From: Gaiellasilicea sp035645095
Lineage (GTDB): Bacteria; Actinomycetota; Thermoleophilia; Gaiellales; Gaiellaceae
Direction of reading: 5' to 3'
Assembly (NCBI GenBank): GCA_035645095.1
Contig: DASQNG010000077.1
Span: 1-14,292 of the forward strand
Length of the DNA: 14,292 bases
Both the position numbers and the translations under genes were made by a program. The notes under the pieces were generated by a model. The model did not search any database. It was not told the DNA's origin and saw only the letters and a program-made list of their open reading frames with translations. Positions 7,366 through 13,945 of the stretch are shown here, in pieces. Position 1 is the first letter of the stretch; every line of letters begins with the position of its first letter.

Positions 7366-8112
7366 CTAACGCTCCCGCGGCTCCCAGCGGAAGCGGCGGA
7401 CGGCAAGCGCGAGCCCGGCAGCACCCCACGCCGCGAGCACCGCGAGCGACGCCGCCTCGCCGCCGAGCCCCTCGCCGGTGAGGTAGACGGCCTCGACGAC
7501 TTCCACGAGGTGGCGCAGCGGCAGCAGGTCGGCGACGGCCTGCAGCGCCTCCGGCAGGTTGCGCGTCGGGCCGAACGCACCGGAGAGGAACGCCATCGGC
7601 AGTACGAGCACGTTCACGACGGCCGAGGCCCCCTCCGAGGAGCGGATCACGCCGCTGATGCCGATCCCCATCGCCGCGAAGGCGAGCGCGCCGGCGGCGA
7701 GTGCGGCGACGAGCGCGAGCGGCTGCACCGGCAGCGCCGCGCCGTAGAGGGCTCGGCCGAGTCCGACGAGGACCGCGGACTGGAGCGTGAACACCGCGAG
7801 GATGGACGCAAGGGCGGCACCGAGGTAGACCGACGGCGGCAGCGGCGTCGAGCGGATGCGCTTCAGGAGGCCCGACTCGCGCCGGATCACGAGCGAGATC
7901 GCGAGACCGGCGAACGCGGTGTTGGCGGCGCCGTAGGTCAGCAGCCCCGTCACGAGGTAGTCCGTGACGGGACGGCCCTCGTGCGTCCCCGAGTAGACGG
8001 CGCCGAGGAGCAGGAACAGCATCACCGGGAAGATGAAGATGAAGATCGCGGCCTCGCGGCTGCGCCAGAAGACGAGCTGCTCCGAGCGGAGCTGGTGTGC
8101 GAAGAGCCTCAC
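7366..8112 (-). CDS. ABC-2 type transporter permease
   Basis: 248-aa inner-membrane permease of an ABC exporter. Six hydrophobic segments are visible at about 21-39, 52-75, 98-124, 130-155, 162-180 and 218-238, the usual ABC-2 count. A cytoplasmic loop has LLKRIRSTPLPPSVYL (82-97), the L-K-R-x-R-x-T-P-L signature of ABC-2 permeases, and PLRHLVEVV (198-206) matches the conserved region before the last helix. The GTG start at 8112 overlaps the ATPase stop (GTGA), showing translational coupling; no other ribosome binding site is needed. It would form the membrane part of a DrrAB-like export pump. The substrate (lipid, drug or polymer) cannot be inferred. Confidence 0.93.
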   Translation of the reverse strand: MRLFAHQLRSEQLVFWRSREAAIFIFIFPVMLFLLLGAVYSGTHEGRPVTDYLVTGLLTYGAANTAFAGLAISLVIRRESGLLKRIRSTPLPPSVYLGAALASILAVFTLQSAVLVGLGRALYGAALPVQPLALVAALAAGALAFAAMGIGISGVIRSSEGASAVVNVLVLPMAFLSGAFGPTRNLPEALQAVADLLPLRHLVEVVEAVYLTGEGLGGEAASLAVLAAWGAAGLALAVRRFRWEPRER

Positions 8113-8966
8113 GCGTACGGCTCCGGCGGCGCCTCGTCCATCAGGTCGAGGTAGACGTCCTCGAGCGTCGGCCGTCGCACCTCGAGCCCGTCGAGCTCGT
8201 ACCCGGCCGCGAGTGCCGCACCCGTCAGCTCGTGCAGCTCGCGTGTCGGGTCCTCGGTCTCGAGGATGACGAGTTCGCCGTTCCGGCGGTAGCGGATCTC
8301 GGCACGGGCGTCGCCGATCAGCTCCGACGGAGGTCCCATCTTCACGAGCTCGCCGGCGCGCAGCACGGCGACGCGGTCGGCCAGCTGCTGGGCCTCGTCG
8401 AGGTAGTGGGTCGTCAGGAGCACCGTCTTCCCGAGCTCCCGCAGCGACCGGACGAGCTGCCACGCATTCCGCCGCGCCGCAGGGTCGAAGCCGGTCGTCG
8501 GCTCGTCGAGGAAGACGAGGTCGGGATCGCCGACGAGCGCGACACCGAGGTCGAGGCGCCGCTTCTGGCCGCCCGAGAGCGTCTTCACGCGCGCGTCCCG
8601 CTTCTGCGCGAGTCCCACCAGCTCCACGACCTCGTCGACGTCGCGCGGTCGCGCGTAGTAGCCGGCGAACACGCGATGCACCTCCCGCACCGTCAGGTTC
8701 GGCCAGAGTTCGGAGCTCTGGAGGACGACGCCGATCCGCTCGCGGAAGGCGGCTTCCGAGCGGCCGGGGTCGAAGCCGAGCACCTCCACGTCGCCGCCGT
8801 CCCGCGGCCGGTACCCCTCCAGGATCTCGACGGTCGTCGTCTTGCCGGCGCCGTTCGGGCCGAGCAAACCGAAGACCTCGCCGACCGCGACGTCGAAGCT
8901 GATGCCGCGCACGGCTTCCAGCGCGCCGTACGACTTGCGCAGCTCCCGAACGGAGATCGCGCTCAC
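8109..8966 (-). CDS. ABC transporter ATP-binding protein (DrrA-type exporter)
   Basis: 285-aa nucleotide-binding subunit that powers the adjacent permease. Motifs: Walker A GPNGAGKT (36-43), Q-loop Gln83, signature LSGGQ (130-134), Walker B LVFLDE (150-155), D-loop near 161 and switch His187. The C-terminal extension ends with LEVRRPTLEDVYLDL (261-275), the element typical of DrrA-family drug and lipid exporters. GTG start at 8966 overlaps the stop of the SixA-like gene (GTGA), and its own stop overlaps the permease start, so three proteins are made from tightly coupled frames. Confidence 0.95.
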   Translation of the reverse strand: MSAISVRELRKSYGALEAVRGISFDVAVGEVFGLLGPNGAGKTTTVEILEGYRPRDGGDVEVLGFDPGRSEAAFRERIGVVLQSSELWPNLTVREVHRVFAGYYARPRDVDEVVELVGLAQKRDARVKTLSGGQKRRLDLGVALVGDPDLVFLDEPTTGFDPAARRNAWQLVRSLRELGKTVLLTTHYLDEAQQLADRVAVLRAGELVKMGPPSELIGDARAEIRYRRNGELVILETEDPTRELHELTGAALAAGYELDGLEVRRPTLEDVYLDLMDEAPPEPYA

Positions 8967-9349
8967 GGCAGCTCGAGCTCGAGCACCGTCGCCGGTGCGA
9001 ACGCGACCTCTCCCGCGCCGAGCGCGGCCGCGAGCTCGGAGCAGTCCGGCTGGTGGCCGACGGCGGCGACCACGTCACCCGCTCCGTCGACCGCGTCGCG
9101 CAGGTCCTCCACGGCGGCGCCGGGAGCGAGGCGCTCGTCGACGCGGAGCTCGGCGCCGGTCGCCCGCGCGATCGCCGCACCCGTCTCGCGCGCGCGTAGG
9201 AGCGGGCTGACCACGACGACCTCCACCGCCTCGTGCGCCAGGCGATCGGCGAGGGCGCGCGCCTGCTCCCGCCCCTCGGGCGTGAGCGGGCGGAGCTCGT
9301 CGGGGTGTCCAGGTGCGGCGGCCGCGTGCCGCGCGAGGAAGAGGCGCAT
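8963..9349 (-). CDS. SixA-like histidine phosphatase
   Basis: 128-aa member of the histidine phosphatase superfamily, of SixA type: FLARHA with catalytic Arg7-His8 near the N-terminus, SPLLRARETG with Arg52, DERLAPG (71-77) and VGHQPD with His99. All catalytic positions are present although the protein is shorter than E. coli SixA (about 160 aa). SixA removes phosphate from phosphohistidine in E. coli signalling or PTS proteins; the target here is unknown, but two histidine kinases lie nearby in the window. ATG at 9349 is preferred because the conserved strand begins there and a TATCCT hexamer ends 7 nt upstream. First gene of an operon with the ABC transporter. Confidence 0.87.
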   Translation of the reverse strand: MRLFLARHAAAAPGHPDELRPLTPEGREQARALADRLAHEAVEVVVVSPLLRARETGAAIARATGAELRVDERLAPGAAVEDLRDAVDGAGDVVAAVGHQPDCSELAAALGAGEVAFAPATVLELELP

Positions 9350-9356
9350 CGCGCGG

Positions 9357-9362
9357 AGGATA
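9357..9362 (-). promoter_or_regulatory. -10 hexamer (TATCCT), probable leaderless start for the sixA-ABC operon
   Basis: TATCCT on the minus strand ends 7 nt before the ATG at 9349. No Shine-Dalgarno or clear -35 box is visible. Confidence 0.5.
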
Positions 9363-9410
9363 GAGCGTCGGCCCGATCCGCCCGCGGCGGCGGAGCGAGC
9401 GAGCGGCGGG

Positions 9411-9441
9411 ACGGGGCGGGTGCTCCTCGCACCCGCCCCGT
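9411..9441 (-). terminator. Strong perfect hairpin after the Ig-like protein gene
   Basis: A 13-bp perfect inverted repeat (9411-9423 with 9429-9441, loop 9424-9428) lies 21 nt beyond the stop codon of the gene at 9463. It is the strongest hairpin in the window. No T run follows on either strand, as is common in high-GC actinobacteria. It also separates that transcript from the sixA promoter. Confidence 0.65.
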
Positions 9442-9462
9442 TCCGCTCGGGCCGTGCCCGGA

Positions 9463-10302
9463 CTACGCGGTCGGCCGCGCCGTCCGCACCGAGATCAGCC
9501 GGCGGGACGAGACACCCGCGAGGACGTTGTCGCCCTCCTTGCGGGCGCGGACGAACATCGTCAGCAGGAAGCCGTTCCGGAGCGGCAGGAGCCTGGTCGG
9601 CTGGATCGTCACCGTGGCCCACCCCTCCTGGTCCGACCGCACCTCGGCCGGCTGCACGATCCGGCCGAACGGGATCGCCGTCACGTACACGAGGGCGTCA
9701 CGGACGACGAACCCGCGCGTGTCCCTGATCCGGAACCGCGCTTGGAGCGGGTCGCGTGAGCGGATCGGCATCTGCGAGAACTGGATGTTCTCCACGACGA
9801 GCCGTGCCGGCGGCGTCACCGATGAGGCAGGAATCGAGATCTGGCCACTCGGCAGCCGGATCTGGCCCGCGGGGCCGGACGAGGCTACGACCGCCGTGAC
9901 GTTCGAGGCGGCAGCACCGGAGCCGCTCGCGTTCGTCGCGGTCACGAGCGACCTGATCCGCTTGCCGACGTCGGCAGCCGTCAGCACGTACGTGTTCGCC
10001 GTCGCGCCGGGGATGTCGGCGCAGCCGGTCGGCGTCGCCGGCGCCTCGCACCGTTGCCACTTGTACGAGTAGGTGGTCGGAGAGTCCGTGTTCCACGAGC
10101 CGTTCGTGGTCGTGAGCGTGGCGCCCTCACGGGCCTCGCCGGTGACGACGGGCGCGGCGTAGTTCTGCGGGGCGTACTGGATCTGTGCGGGCGTGTTCGT
10201 GCTCGCGGCGCCGATCGTCGAGAAGACGGCCACGGCGGCTACGAGCAGGGACGACGACACGAGCGCGACGACGGCCCGCGCCTTGCGGTTCGGCCGGTCC
10301 AT
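9463..10302 (-). CDS. Secreted Ig-like domain protein
   Basis: 279-aa exported or membrane-anchored protein. Basic N-terminus (MDRPNRKAR) then a hydrophobic segment (about 10-33) and GAAST, consistent with a signal peptide or anchor. Residues 50-140 form an actinobacterial Ig-like repeat: PVVTGEAREGATLT, SYKWQRCE, IPGATANTYVLTAADVGKRI and LVTATNASGSG; Cys86 and Cys94 may pair. Residues 165-275 look like a second beta-sandwich with a GWATVTIQP stretch (228-236) recalling bacterial Ig-like folds. No enzymatic motif is seen, so a surface or matrix role is inferred. ATG at 10302 is chosen because of an excellent Shine-Dalgarno (AAGGAGG) 7 nt upstream; that site can be buried in a stem with sequence at 10354-10360. 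Divergent from the PhzF gene. Confidence 0.85.
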   Translation of the reverse strand: MDRPNRKARAVVALVSSSLLVAAVAVFSTIGAASTNTPAQIQYAPQNYAAPVVTGEAREGATLTTTNGSWNTDSPTTYSYKWQRCEAPATPTGCADIPGATANTYVLTAADVGKRIRSLVTATNASGSGAAASNVTAVVASSGPAGQIRLPSGQISIPASSVTPPARLVVENIQFSQMPIRSRDPLQARFRIRDTRGFVVRDALVYVTAIPFGRIVQPAEVRSDQEGWATVTIQPTRLLPLRNGFLLTMFVRARKEGDNVLAGVSSRRLISVRTARPTA

Positions 10303-10309
10303 GAGTGTG

Positions 10310-10360
10310 CCTCCTTCGTTGGGGTCGTCCGTCCGCGTTCCACCCAACGAGCGAAGGAAA
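10310..10360 (-). promoter_or_regulatory. 5' leader stem that can hide the ribosome binding site of the Ig-like gene
   Basis: In the minus-strand RNA, TTTCCTT (10360-10354) can pair with the whole Shine-Dalgarno AAGGAGG (10316-10310; five Watson-Crick and two G-U pairs), and after a 4-nt bulge CGTTGGG (10349-10343) pairs perfectly with CCCAACG (10323-10317), leaving a 19-nt loop. Such a stem would limit translation until opened by temperature, a ligand or a protein. It requires a transcription start upstream of 10360, which I could not locate firmly. Confidence 0.5.
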
Positions 10361-10393
10361 CCGCTGCACACAGACCTTTTACATCGGTGCAAC

Positions 10394-10399
10394 TACACT
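10394..10399 (+). promoter_or_regulatory. -10 hexamer (TACACT), probable leaderless start for the PhzF-family gene
   Basis: TACACT ends 7 nt before the GTG at 10407. No Shine-Dalgarno is present. The same bases on the other strand contain TGTAGT (10397-10392), a possible -10 for the divergent Ig-like gene, so the two promoters may overlap. Confidence 0.5.
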
Positions 10400-10406
10400 C
10401 GCGGCC

Positions 10407-11255
10407 GTGCGCCGCCTCCGCTACGTGCTGGCAGACGTCTTCACGGACACGCCCCTCGCCGGGAACCAGCTCGCCGTCTTCACCGACGCGCGCGACCTCG
10501 ACGGGCCGACGATGCAGGCGCTCGCGCACGAGCTCGGCTTCTCCGAGACGGTGTACGTCCTCCCGCCGCGCGAAGACGGGCACGTGCGGCTGCGCATCTT
10601 CACGCCGCGAGACGAGATCCCGTTCGCAGGGCATCCGTGCCTCGGTGCCGCCTTCGTGCTCGCGGCGCCGCTCCAGCTCGGGGTGATCGTGCTCGAGACG
10701 GGAAGCGGCGCCGTCCCGGTGACGCTGACGCGCGACGAGGGCGGTCGGATCGTCTTCGGCCGGATGACGCAGCCGGTGCCGCGGGTCGCCGGCTACGACG
10801 CGGAGCCGGAGCTGCTGGCCGCGCTCGGCGTCGAGGCCTCCATGCTGCCGGTGGAGGTCTACGACAACGGCATCAGGCACGTCTACGTCGGCCTTCGCAG
10901 CGAGGAGGACGTGCAGCGGCTCGATCCCGACGCGCGGGCGCTCGCGCTGCTCGACGTCGCGGGCGTGAACGCCTTCGCCGGTGCCGGCACCCGCTGGAAG
11001 CTGCGCATGTTCTCGCCGCTCGCGGGCGTCGGCGAGGACGCCGCGACGGGCTCGGCGGCAGGGCCGCTCGCCTGTCACCTCTCGCGCCACGGTCTCGTTC
11101 CCTGGGGCGAGGAGATCGAGATCTCACAGGGGAGCGAGCTCGGTCGGCCCTCGACGCTCTACGCGCGGGCCGAGGCGGCGGACGGCGAGATCGCCGCAGT
11201 CGAGGTGGGCGGCACCGCCGTCGTGGTCGCGCGCGGCGAGTTCCTCATCCCGTAG
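10407..11255 (+). CDS. PhzF-family isomerase/epimerase
   Basis: 282-aa protein of the PhzF (phenazine biosynthesis F / diaminopimelate epimerase-like) fold. Features: VLADVFTDTPLAGNQLAVF (7-25), LGFSETVYV with Glu47 matching the catalytic Glu45 of Pseudomonas PhzF, IPFAGHPCLGAA with His76, and SPLAGVGEDAATGSA with Asp211 near the position of PhzF Asp208. Two related halves fold as in epimerases. No other phenazine genes are nearby, so a phenazine role is unlikely; most chromosomal PhzF homologues have unknown substrates. GTG at 10407 is chosen from the family N-terminus and from the -10 hexamer 7 nt upstream. Its stop is only 4 nt from that of the convergent BNR gene. Confidence 0.92.
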   Translation: MRRLRYVLADVFTDTPLAGNQLAVFTDARDLDGPTMQALAHELGFSETVYVLPPREDGHVRLRIFTPRDEIPFAGHPCLGAAFVLAAPLQLGVIVLETGSGAVPVTLTRDEGGRIVFGRMTQPVPRVAGYDAEPELLAALGVEASMLPVEVYDNGIRHVYVGLRSEEDVQRLDPDARALALLDVAGVNAFAGAGTRWKLRMFSPLAGVGEDAATGSAAGPLACHLSRHGLVPWGEEIEISQGSELGRPSTLYARAEAADGEIAAVEVGGTAVVVARGEFLIP

Positions 11256-11259
11256 CGGC

Positions 11260-11667
11260 TCACGCCCAGGCGACCGCCTCGACGTCCGGGAGCTCGAGCT
11301 CGAGCGAGCGCCAGAAGCGCGCTCCGTCGGTCGAGAGGTAGAGGCGGCTGCGGCCGGCGTAGAGCACCCGGTCGGGGTCGTCGGGGTGCACCGCGACGGC
11401 GAACCCGGGCGGCAGCCCGCGGCCCGCCTCGCGCCACGTCGCCCCGGCGTCGTGCGAGACGAGCAGGGGTGGCCGGCGGTCGACGACGGCGACCACGGTG
11501 GCGCCGGAAGCCGCGGCTGCGACGAGCCGCGGCAGCGTCACGTCGGCCGGCACCGGCGCCGCCGGCTCGCGCGGCTCCCCGAGCACCACGCCGTCCTCGG
11601 TGTCGACGGCGAAGACGCCCGCCGCGGTGAAGACGTGCGCGATGAGGACGTCCTCTTGCTGCACCAC
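11260..11667 (-). CDS. Small BNR/Asp-box repeat protein
   Basis: 135 aa from the GTG at 11667 (134 from the adjacent GTG at 11664). It contains a clear Asp-box, SHDAGATW (71-78), and a second degenerate one, STDGARFW (112-119), each within a beta-blade-like segment (for example PPGFAVAVHPDDPDRVLYAG, 87-106). Asp-boxes occur in sialidases and Ycf48-like propellers, but a whole propeller needs six or seven blades; this protein has room for about three, so it may oligomerise or be a remnant. No signal peptide is seen. It begins 4 nt after the kinase stop, so it is probably co-transcribed and translationally coupled with it. Function unknown. Confidence 0.72.
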   Translation of the reverse strand: MVQQEDVLIAHVFTAAGVFAVDTEDGVVLGEPREPAAPVPADVTLPRLVAAAASGATVVAVVDRRPPLLVSHDAGATWREAGRGLPPGFAVAVHPDDPDRVLYAGRSRLYLSTDGARFWRSLELELPDVEAVAWA

Positions 11668-11671
11668 GAGC

Positions 11672-12469
11672 TCAGGCCGGCGCAGCAGCGAGTTCGAGCA
11701 CGCGTGCGGCGGTCGCGGCGGCGTGGCGAGCCGCCGACAGCGGGCGGTGGCCGCCCGCGCGGGCCCAGACGTAGCAGGCGAGGAACGCGTCGCCGGCGCC
11801 GGTCGGGTCGACCTCCGGCGTGAGCCGCCGCACCGGCACCTGCTCGCGCGTGCCGCCCGCGAGCAGGAGCGCACCGCGGGAGCCGAGGGTCACGAGCACC
11901 TCGGGGACGCCGAGCGCGGCGACCGCCGCCTCGCCTCCGAGCACGGCGGTCTCCGTCTCGGACAGCTTGAGCACGCGCACGTGGCGCAGCAGCTCCGGGT
12001 CGAAATCGGCATCGGGCTCGAGCGGGCCGCTCCGGGCGGGCCGGACGAGCGCCTGCCCGTCCAGGGCGAGGCGGCGGTCGCGTGCGAGCGCCTCGACGAC
12101 GTCGGCGGGGAAGTCCGCGCGGGTGAGGGCACCGAGCTGGACCCACTCCGCGCGCCCGACACGAGCCGCCGCCTCGGCGGTCCAGGGGGAGCCGGGGTCG
12201 AGGACGGTGAGCGTCCGCTCCTCGCCGGCGTAGCGGAGCTCGAAGGAGGCCGTCCGGGCTGCCTCCACCCATGTGACCGGAACGCCGAGCGCGGCGAGCG
12301 GCGGCAGGAGCGTCCGGCGGTCGGCAGCCGCGCAGCGGGCGACGACCCGGCTGCGGCCGCCCAGCAGCCGTAGCGCGCGCGCTGCGTGGAACGGCGCGCC
12401 GCCGACGCGGGCTGCCGATCCTTCGACGACGTCGCGGGTGAGGTTCCCGATCACCGCGACGCCGCGCAC
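11672..12469 (-). CDS. PfkB-family (ribokinase-like) carbohydrate kinase
   Basis: 265-aa small-molecule kinase. N-terminal VAVIGNLTRDVV (4-15), substrate-side RVGGAPFHAARALRLLGG (21-38), VLKLSETE (167-174, the family's N-x-x-E site with Ser in place of Asn), VLVTLGSRGALL (191-202) and the ATP/anion-hole motif DPTGAGDAF (221-229) with catalytic Asp227. It is shorter than typical ribokinases (about 300 aa), mainly through a compact lid region. Substrate unknown: sugar, nucleoside or a vitamin precursor are all possible. GTG at 12469 is supported by TAGGAT ending 6 nt upstream. It lies 26 nt after the TPP-riboswitch-controlled permease gene on the same strand, so it may also be read as part of that transcript. 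Confidence 0.88.
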   Translation of the reverse strand: MRGVAVIGNLTRDVVEGSAARVGGAPFHAARALRLLGGRSRVVARCAAADRRTLLPPLAALGVPVTWVEAARTASFELRYAGEERTLTVLDPGSPWTAEAAARVGRAEWVQLGALTRADFPADVVEALARDRRLALDGQALVRPARSGPLEPDADFDPELLRHVRVLKLSETETAVLGGEAAVAALGVPEVLVTLGSRGALLLAGGTREQVPVRRLTPEVDPTGAGDAFLACYVWARAGGHRPLSAARHAAATAARVLELAAAPA

Positions 12470-12475
12470 GAGCCG

Positions 12476-12481
12476 ATCCTA
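12476..12481 (-). promoter_or_regulatory. -10 hexamer (TAGGAT), probable leaderless internal start for the PfkB kinase
   Basis: TAGGAT on the minus strand ends 6 nt before the GTG at 12469, within the 26-nt gap after cytX. It would uncouple the kinase from thiamine control. No Shine-Dalgarno is seen. Confidence 0.45.
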
Positions 12482-12495
12482 CGGAAGCGTTGCGG

Positions 12496-13815
12496 CTAGT
12501 ACCGGCGGCCGCCGGCGCGGGCGACGAGCGTGCCGAGCGCGAAGGCGACGGCGAAGCTCGGCAGCGTCGCGCCGACGCCGAGGTCCTGCGGGTGCGTCCA
12601 CTCGACGGCGTCCACCCACCACGACGGCCCGACGGGGTGCAGCCACTGGTAGGCGGCGAAGCCGGCGACCCACGCCGCGATCATGCCGCCGCGCACGCGC
12701 GGCGACTCGAAGACGTCCTCGCGCAGGTAGCGCCGCCCGGCCGCGAGCCAGTCCGCGAGCAGGACGCCGAAGAGCGGCACGAAGAACGACCCGAGCAGGA
12801 TCAGGAACGCCTCGTACGAGAGCAGGTCGATCGTGAGCGCGCCGACGATCGCGGCGGCCGCGACGGCGACGAGCAGCGCTCGCTGCGGCAGGCGCGGCGC
12901 CAGGTTCTGGAGCGACACCGCCGCCGAGTAGACGTTCGCGAACGCCTCGTCGGTCTCGTCGACCATGACGGCGAAGAGGGCGAGCGCGGCCGCGAGGCCG
13001 CCGGCCGCGACCGCGACGGGCAGCGCTGCGGGGTCGGTGACGTCGCGGGTGAAGAAGAGGATCGCGCCGAGCGTCCACATCCACACGCTCGCCACGAGGT
13101 ACCCCACGCCGACCCCCCAGAAGGTCGCGCGTCGGGTCCGGCCGAACCGGCTGTAGTCGGCGACGAGCGGGATCCAGGAGACCGTGATCGCGACGACGAG
13201 GTCGACGCCCTCGAGGACCGAGGAGCCGCCCTCGCCGCCCCGGCCGAACGCGTCGCCGAGACCCACGCCGGAGAGCGCCCACCAGGTGAGGTAGAGGAGC
13301 GACGCGAGCACCGCCCACACGACGAACTTCCGGATCAGCTTGCGGACGACGTCGATCGGCCCGAGCAGCGCGAGCCCGAGCGCGATGCCGCCGAAGAGGA
13401 GCGTCCAGAGCGACTGCCCGCGGAAGCCGAAGAGCTCGTCCGAGAGTGCCGCGGCGGCGGTGGCGATGATCAGGAGCTCGAAGATCGCCCAGCCGACGCA
13501 CTGCGCCGCGTTCAGCACCGTCGGCAGCCACGAGCCCTGCCGACCGAGTGGTGCGCGCATCAGCACCATCGAGGGGACGCGGCCGTCGGCACCGATCATT
13601 CCGGCGAGACCCAGCATCGTGTTCCCGATCAGGCCGCCGACGAGGATCGCGAGCAGCGCCTGCGGGAGCGAGAGCGCCGGCACGAGGTAGGTGCCGGCGA
13701 CGAGCACGAGCAGCGAGACGCCCAGGTTGCCCCAGAGCAGGCCGCTGTCGAGCGCGCCGAGGACGCGGAGCCGCTCCGGCACGGGCTCGATGCCCCACGA
13801 GGGCGTGCGTTCCAT
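12496..13815 (-). CDS. cytX: NCS1-family permease, CytX-like hydroxymethylpyrimidine transporter
   Basis: 439-aa polytopic membrane protein with about 12 hydrophobic segments. NCS1 (nucleobase-cation symport) features: LLWGNLGVSLLVLVAG in TM1 (26-41), GADGRVPSMVLMRAPLG (75-91), NAAQCVGWAIFEL in TM3 (102-114) and VADYSRFGRT in the middle of the protein. The TPP riboswitch directly upstream makes uptake of a thiamine precursor, most likely hydroxymethylpyrimidine as proposed for CytX, the best-supported role; cytosine or another nucleobase is the alternative. ATG at 13815 is fixed by GGAGGAG (13830-13824) 8 nt upstream, which abuts the aptamer. Expected behaviour: repressed when TPP is plentiful. 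Confidence 0.88.
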   Translation of the reverse strand: MERTPSWGIEPVPERLRVLGALDSGLLWGNLGVSLLVLVAGTYLVPALSLPQALLAILVGGLIGNTMLGLAGMIGADGRVPSMVLMRAPLGRQGSWLPTVLNAAQCVGWAIFELLIIATAAAALSDELFGFRGQSLWTLLFGGIALGLALLGPIDVVRKLIRKFVVWAVLASLLYLTWWALSGVGLGDAFGRGGEGGSSVLEGVDLVVAITVSWIPLVADYSRFGRTRRATFWGVGVGYLVASVWMWTLGAILFFTRDVTDPAALPVAVAAGGLAAALALFAVMVDETDEAFANVYSAAVSLQNLAPRLPQRALLVAVAAAAIVGALTIDLLSYEAFLILLGSFFVPLFGVLLADWLAAGRRYLREDVFESPRVRGGMIAAWVAGFAAYQWLHPVGPSWWVDAVEWTHPQDLGVGATLPSFAVAFALGTLVARAGGRRY

Positions 13816-13827
13816 CCTTCGTGCTCC

Positions 13828-13896
13828 TCCCTTCGCCGGTGCTAGCCGGAGCAGGTTCGACGGGTCTGATCTCAGCCCCTCGCGGGGCACCCCGGT
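13828..13896 (-). ncRNA. TPP (THI-box) riboswitch
   Basis: On the minus strand the aptamer core reads CGGGGTGCC (13894-13886), a GCCCC-GCGA-GGGGC stem-loop (P3), CTGAGA (13875-13870), ACCCG (13865-13861, pairing with the first CGGG as P2), AACCTG, a CCGG-CTAGCA-CCGG hairpin (P4) and GCGAAGGGA (13836-13828). These are the conserved blocks of thiamine pyrophosphate riboswitches in the right order. The 3' edge GGGA runs straight into the cytX ribosome binding site GGAGGAG, so ligand binding probably blocks ribosome access. P1 pairing is short (essentially CC with GG). TGCTCC inside the aptamer (13853-13848) can also pair with GGAGCA of the binding site, a possible alternative fold. Confidence 0.95.
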
Positions 13897-13898
13897 CG

Positions 13899-13945
13899 CG
13901 GCAGCCTAGCTGCCGGAAAGCGCAGAGGGCGCCGGTCAGGCGCCC
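13899..13945 (-). other. Two leader hairpins upstream of the TPP aptamer
   Basis: A 7-bp hairpin (13899-13905 with 13909-13915, 3-nt loop) sits just 5' of the aptamer in the minus-strand RNA, and another 7-bp hairpin (13927-13933 with 13939-13945, 5-nt loop) lies before it. The second is followed by TCTGCGCTTTCC, slightly pyrimidine-rich, so it could be a weak terminator of upstream transcription or part of the riboswitch leader. No coding region is supported here. Confidence 0.4.

Noticed and set aside
7366..9432. A continuous 688-aa frame suggesting a fused ATPase-permease
   Set aside because: Only the part after the GTG at 8112 resembles a protein family; the upstream part is a shadow of the separate ATPase and SixA frames.
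10407..11255. Phenazine biosynthesis cluster
   Set aside because: Only a PhzF-family homologue is present; no PhzA/B/D/E/G-like gene is near, and stand-alone PhzF-like proteins are common.
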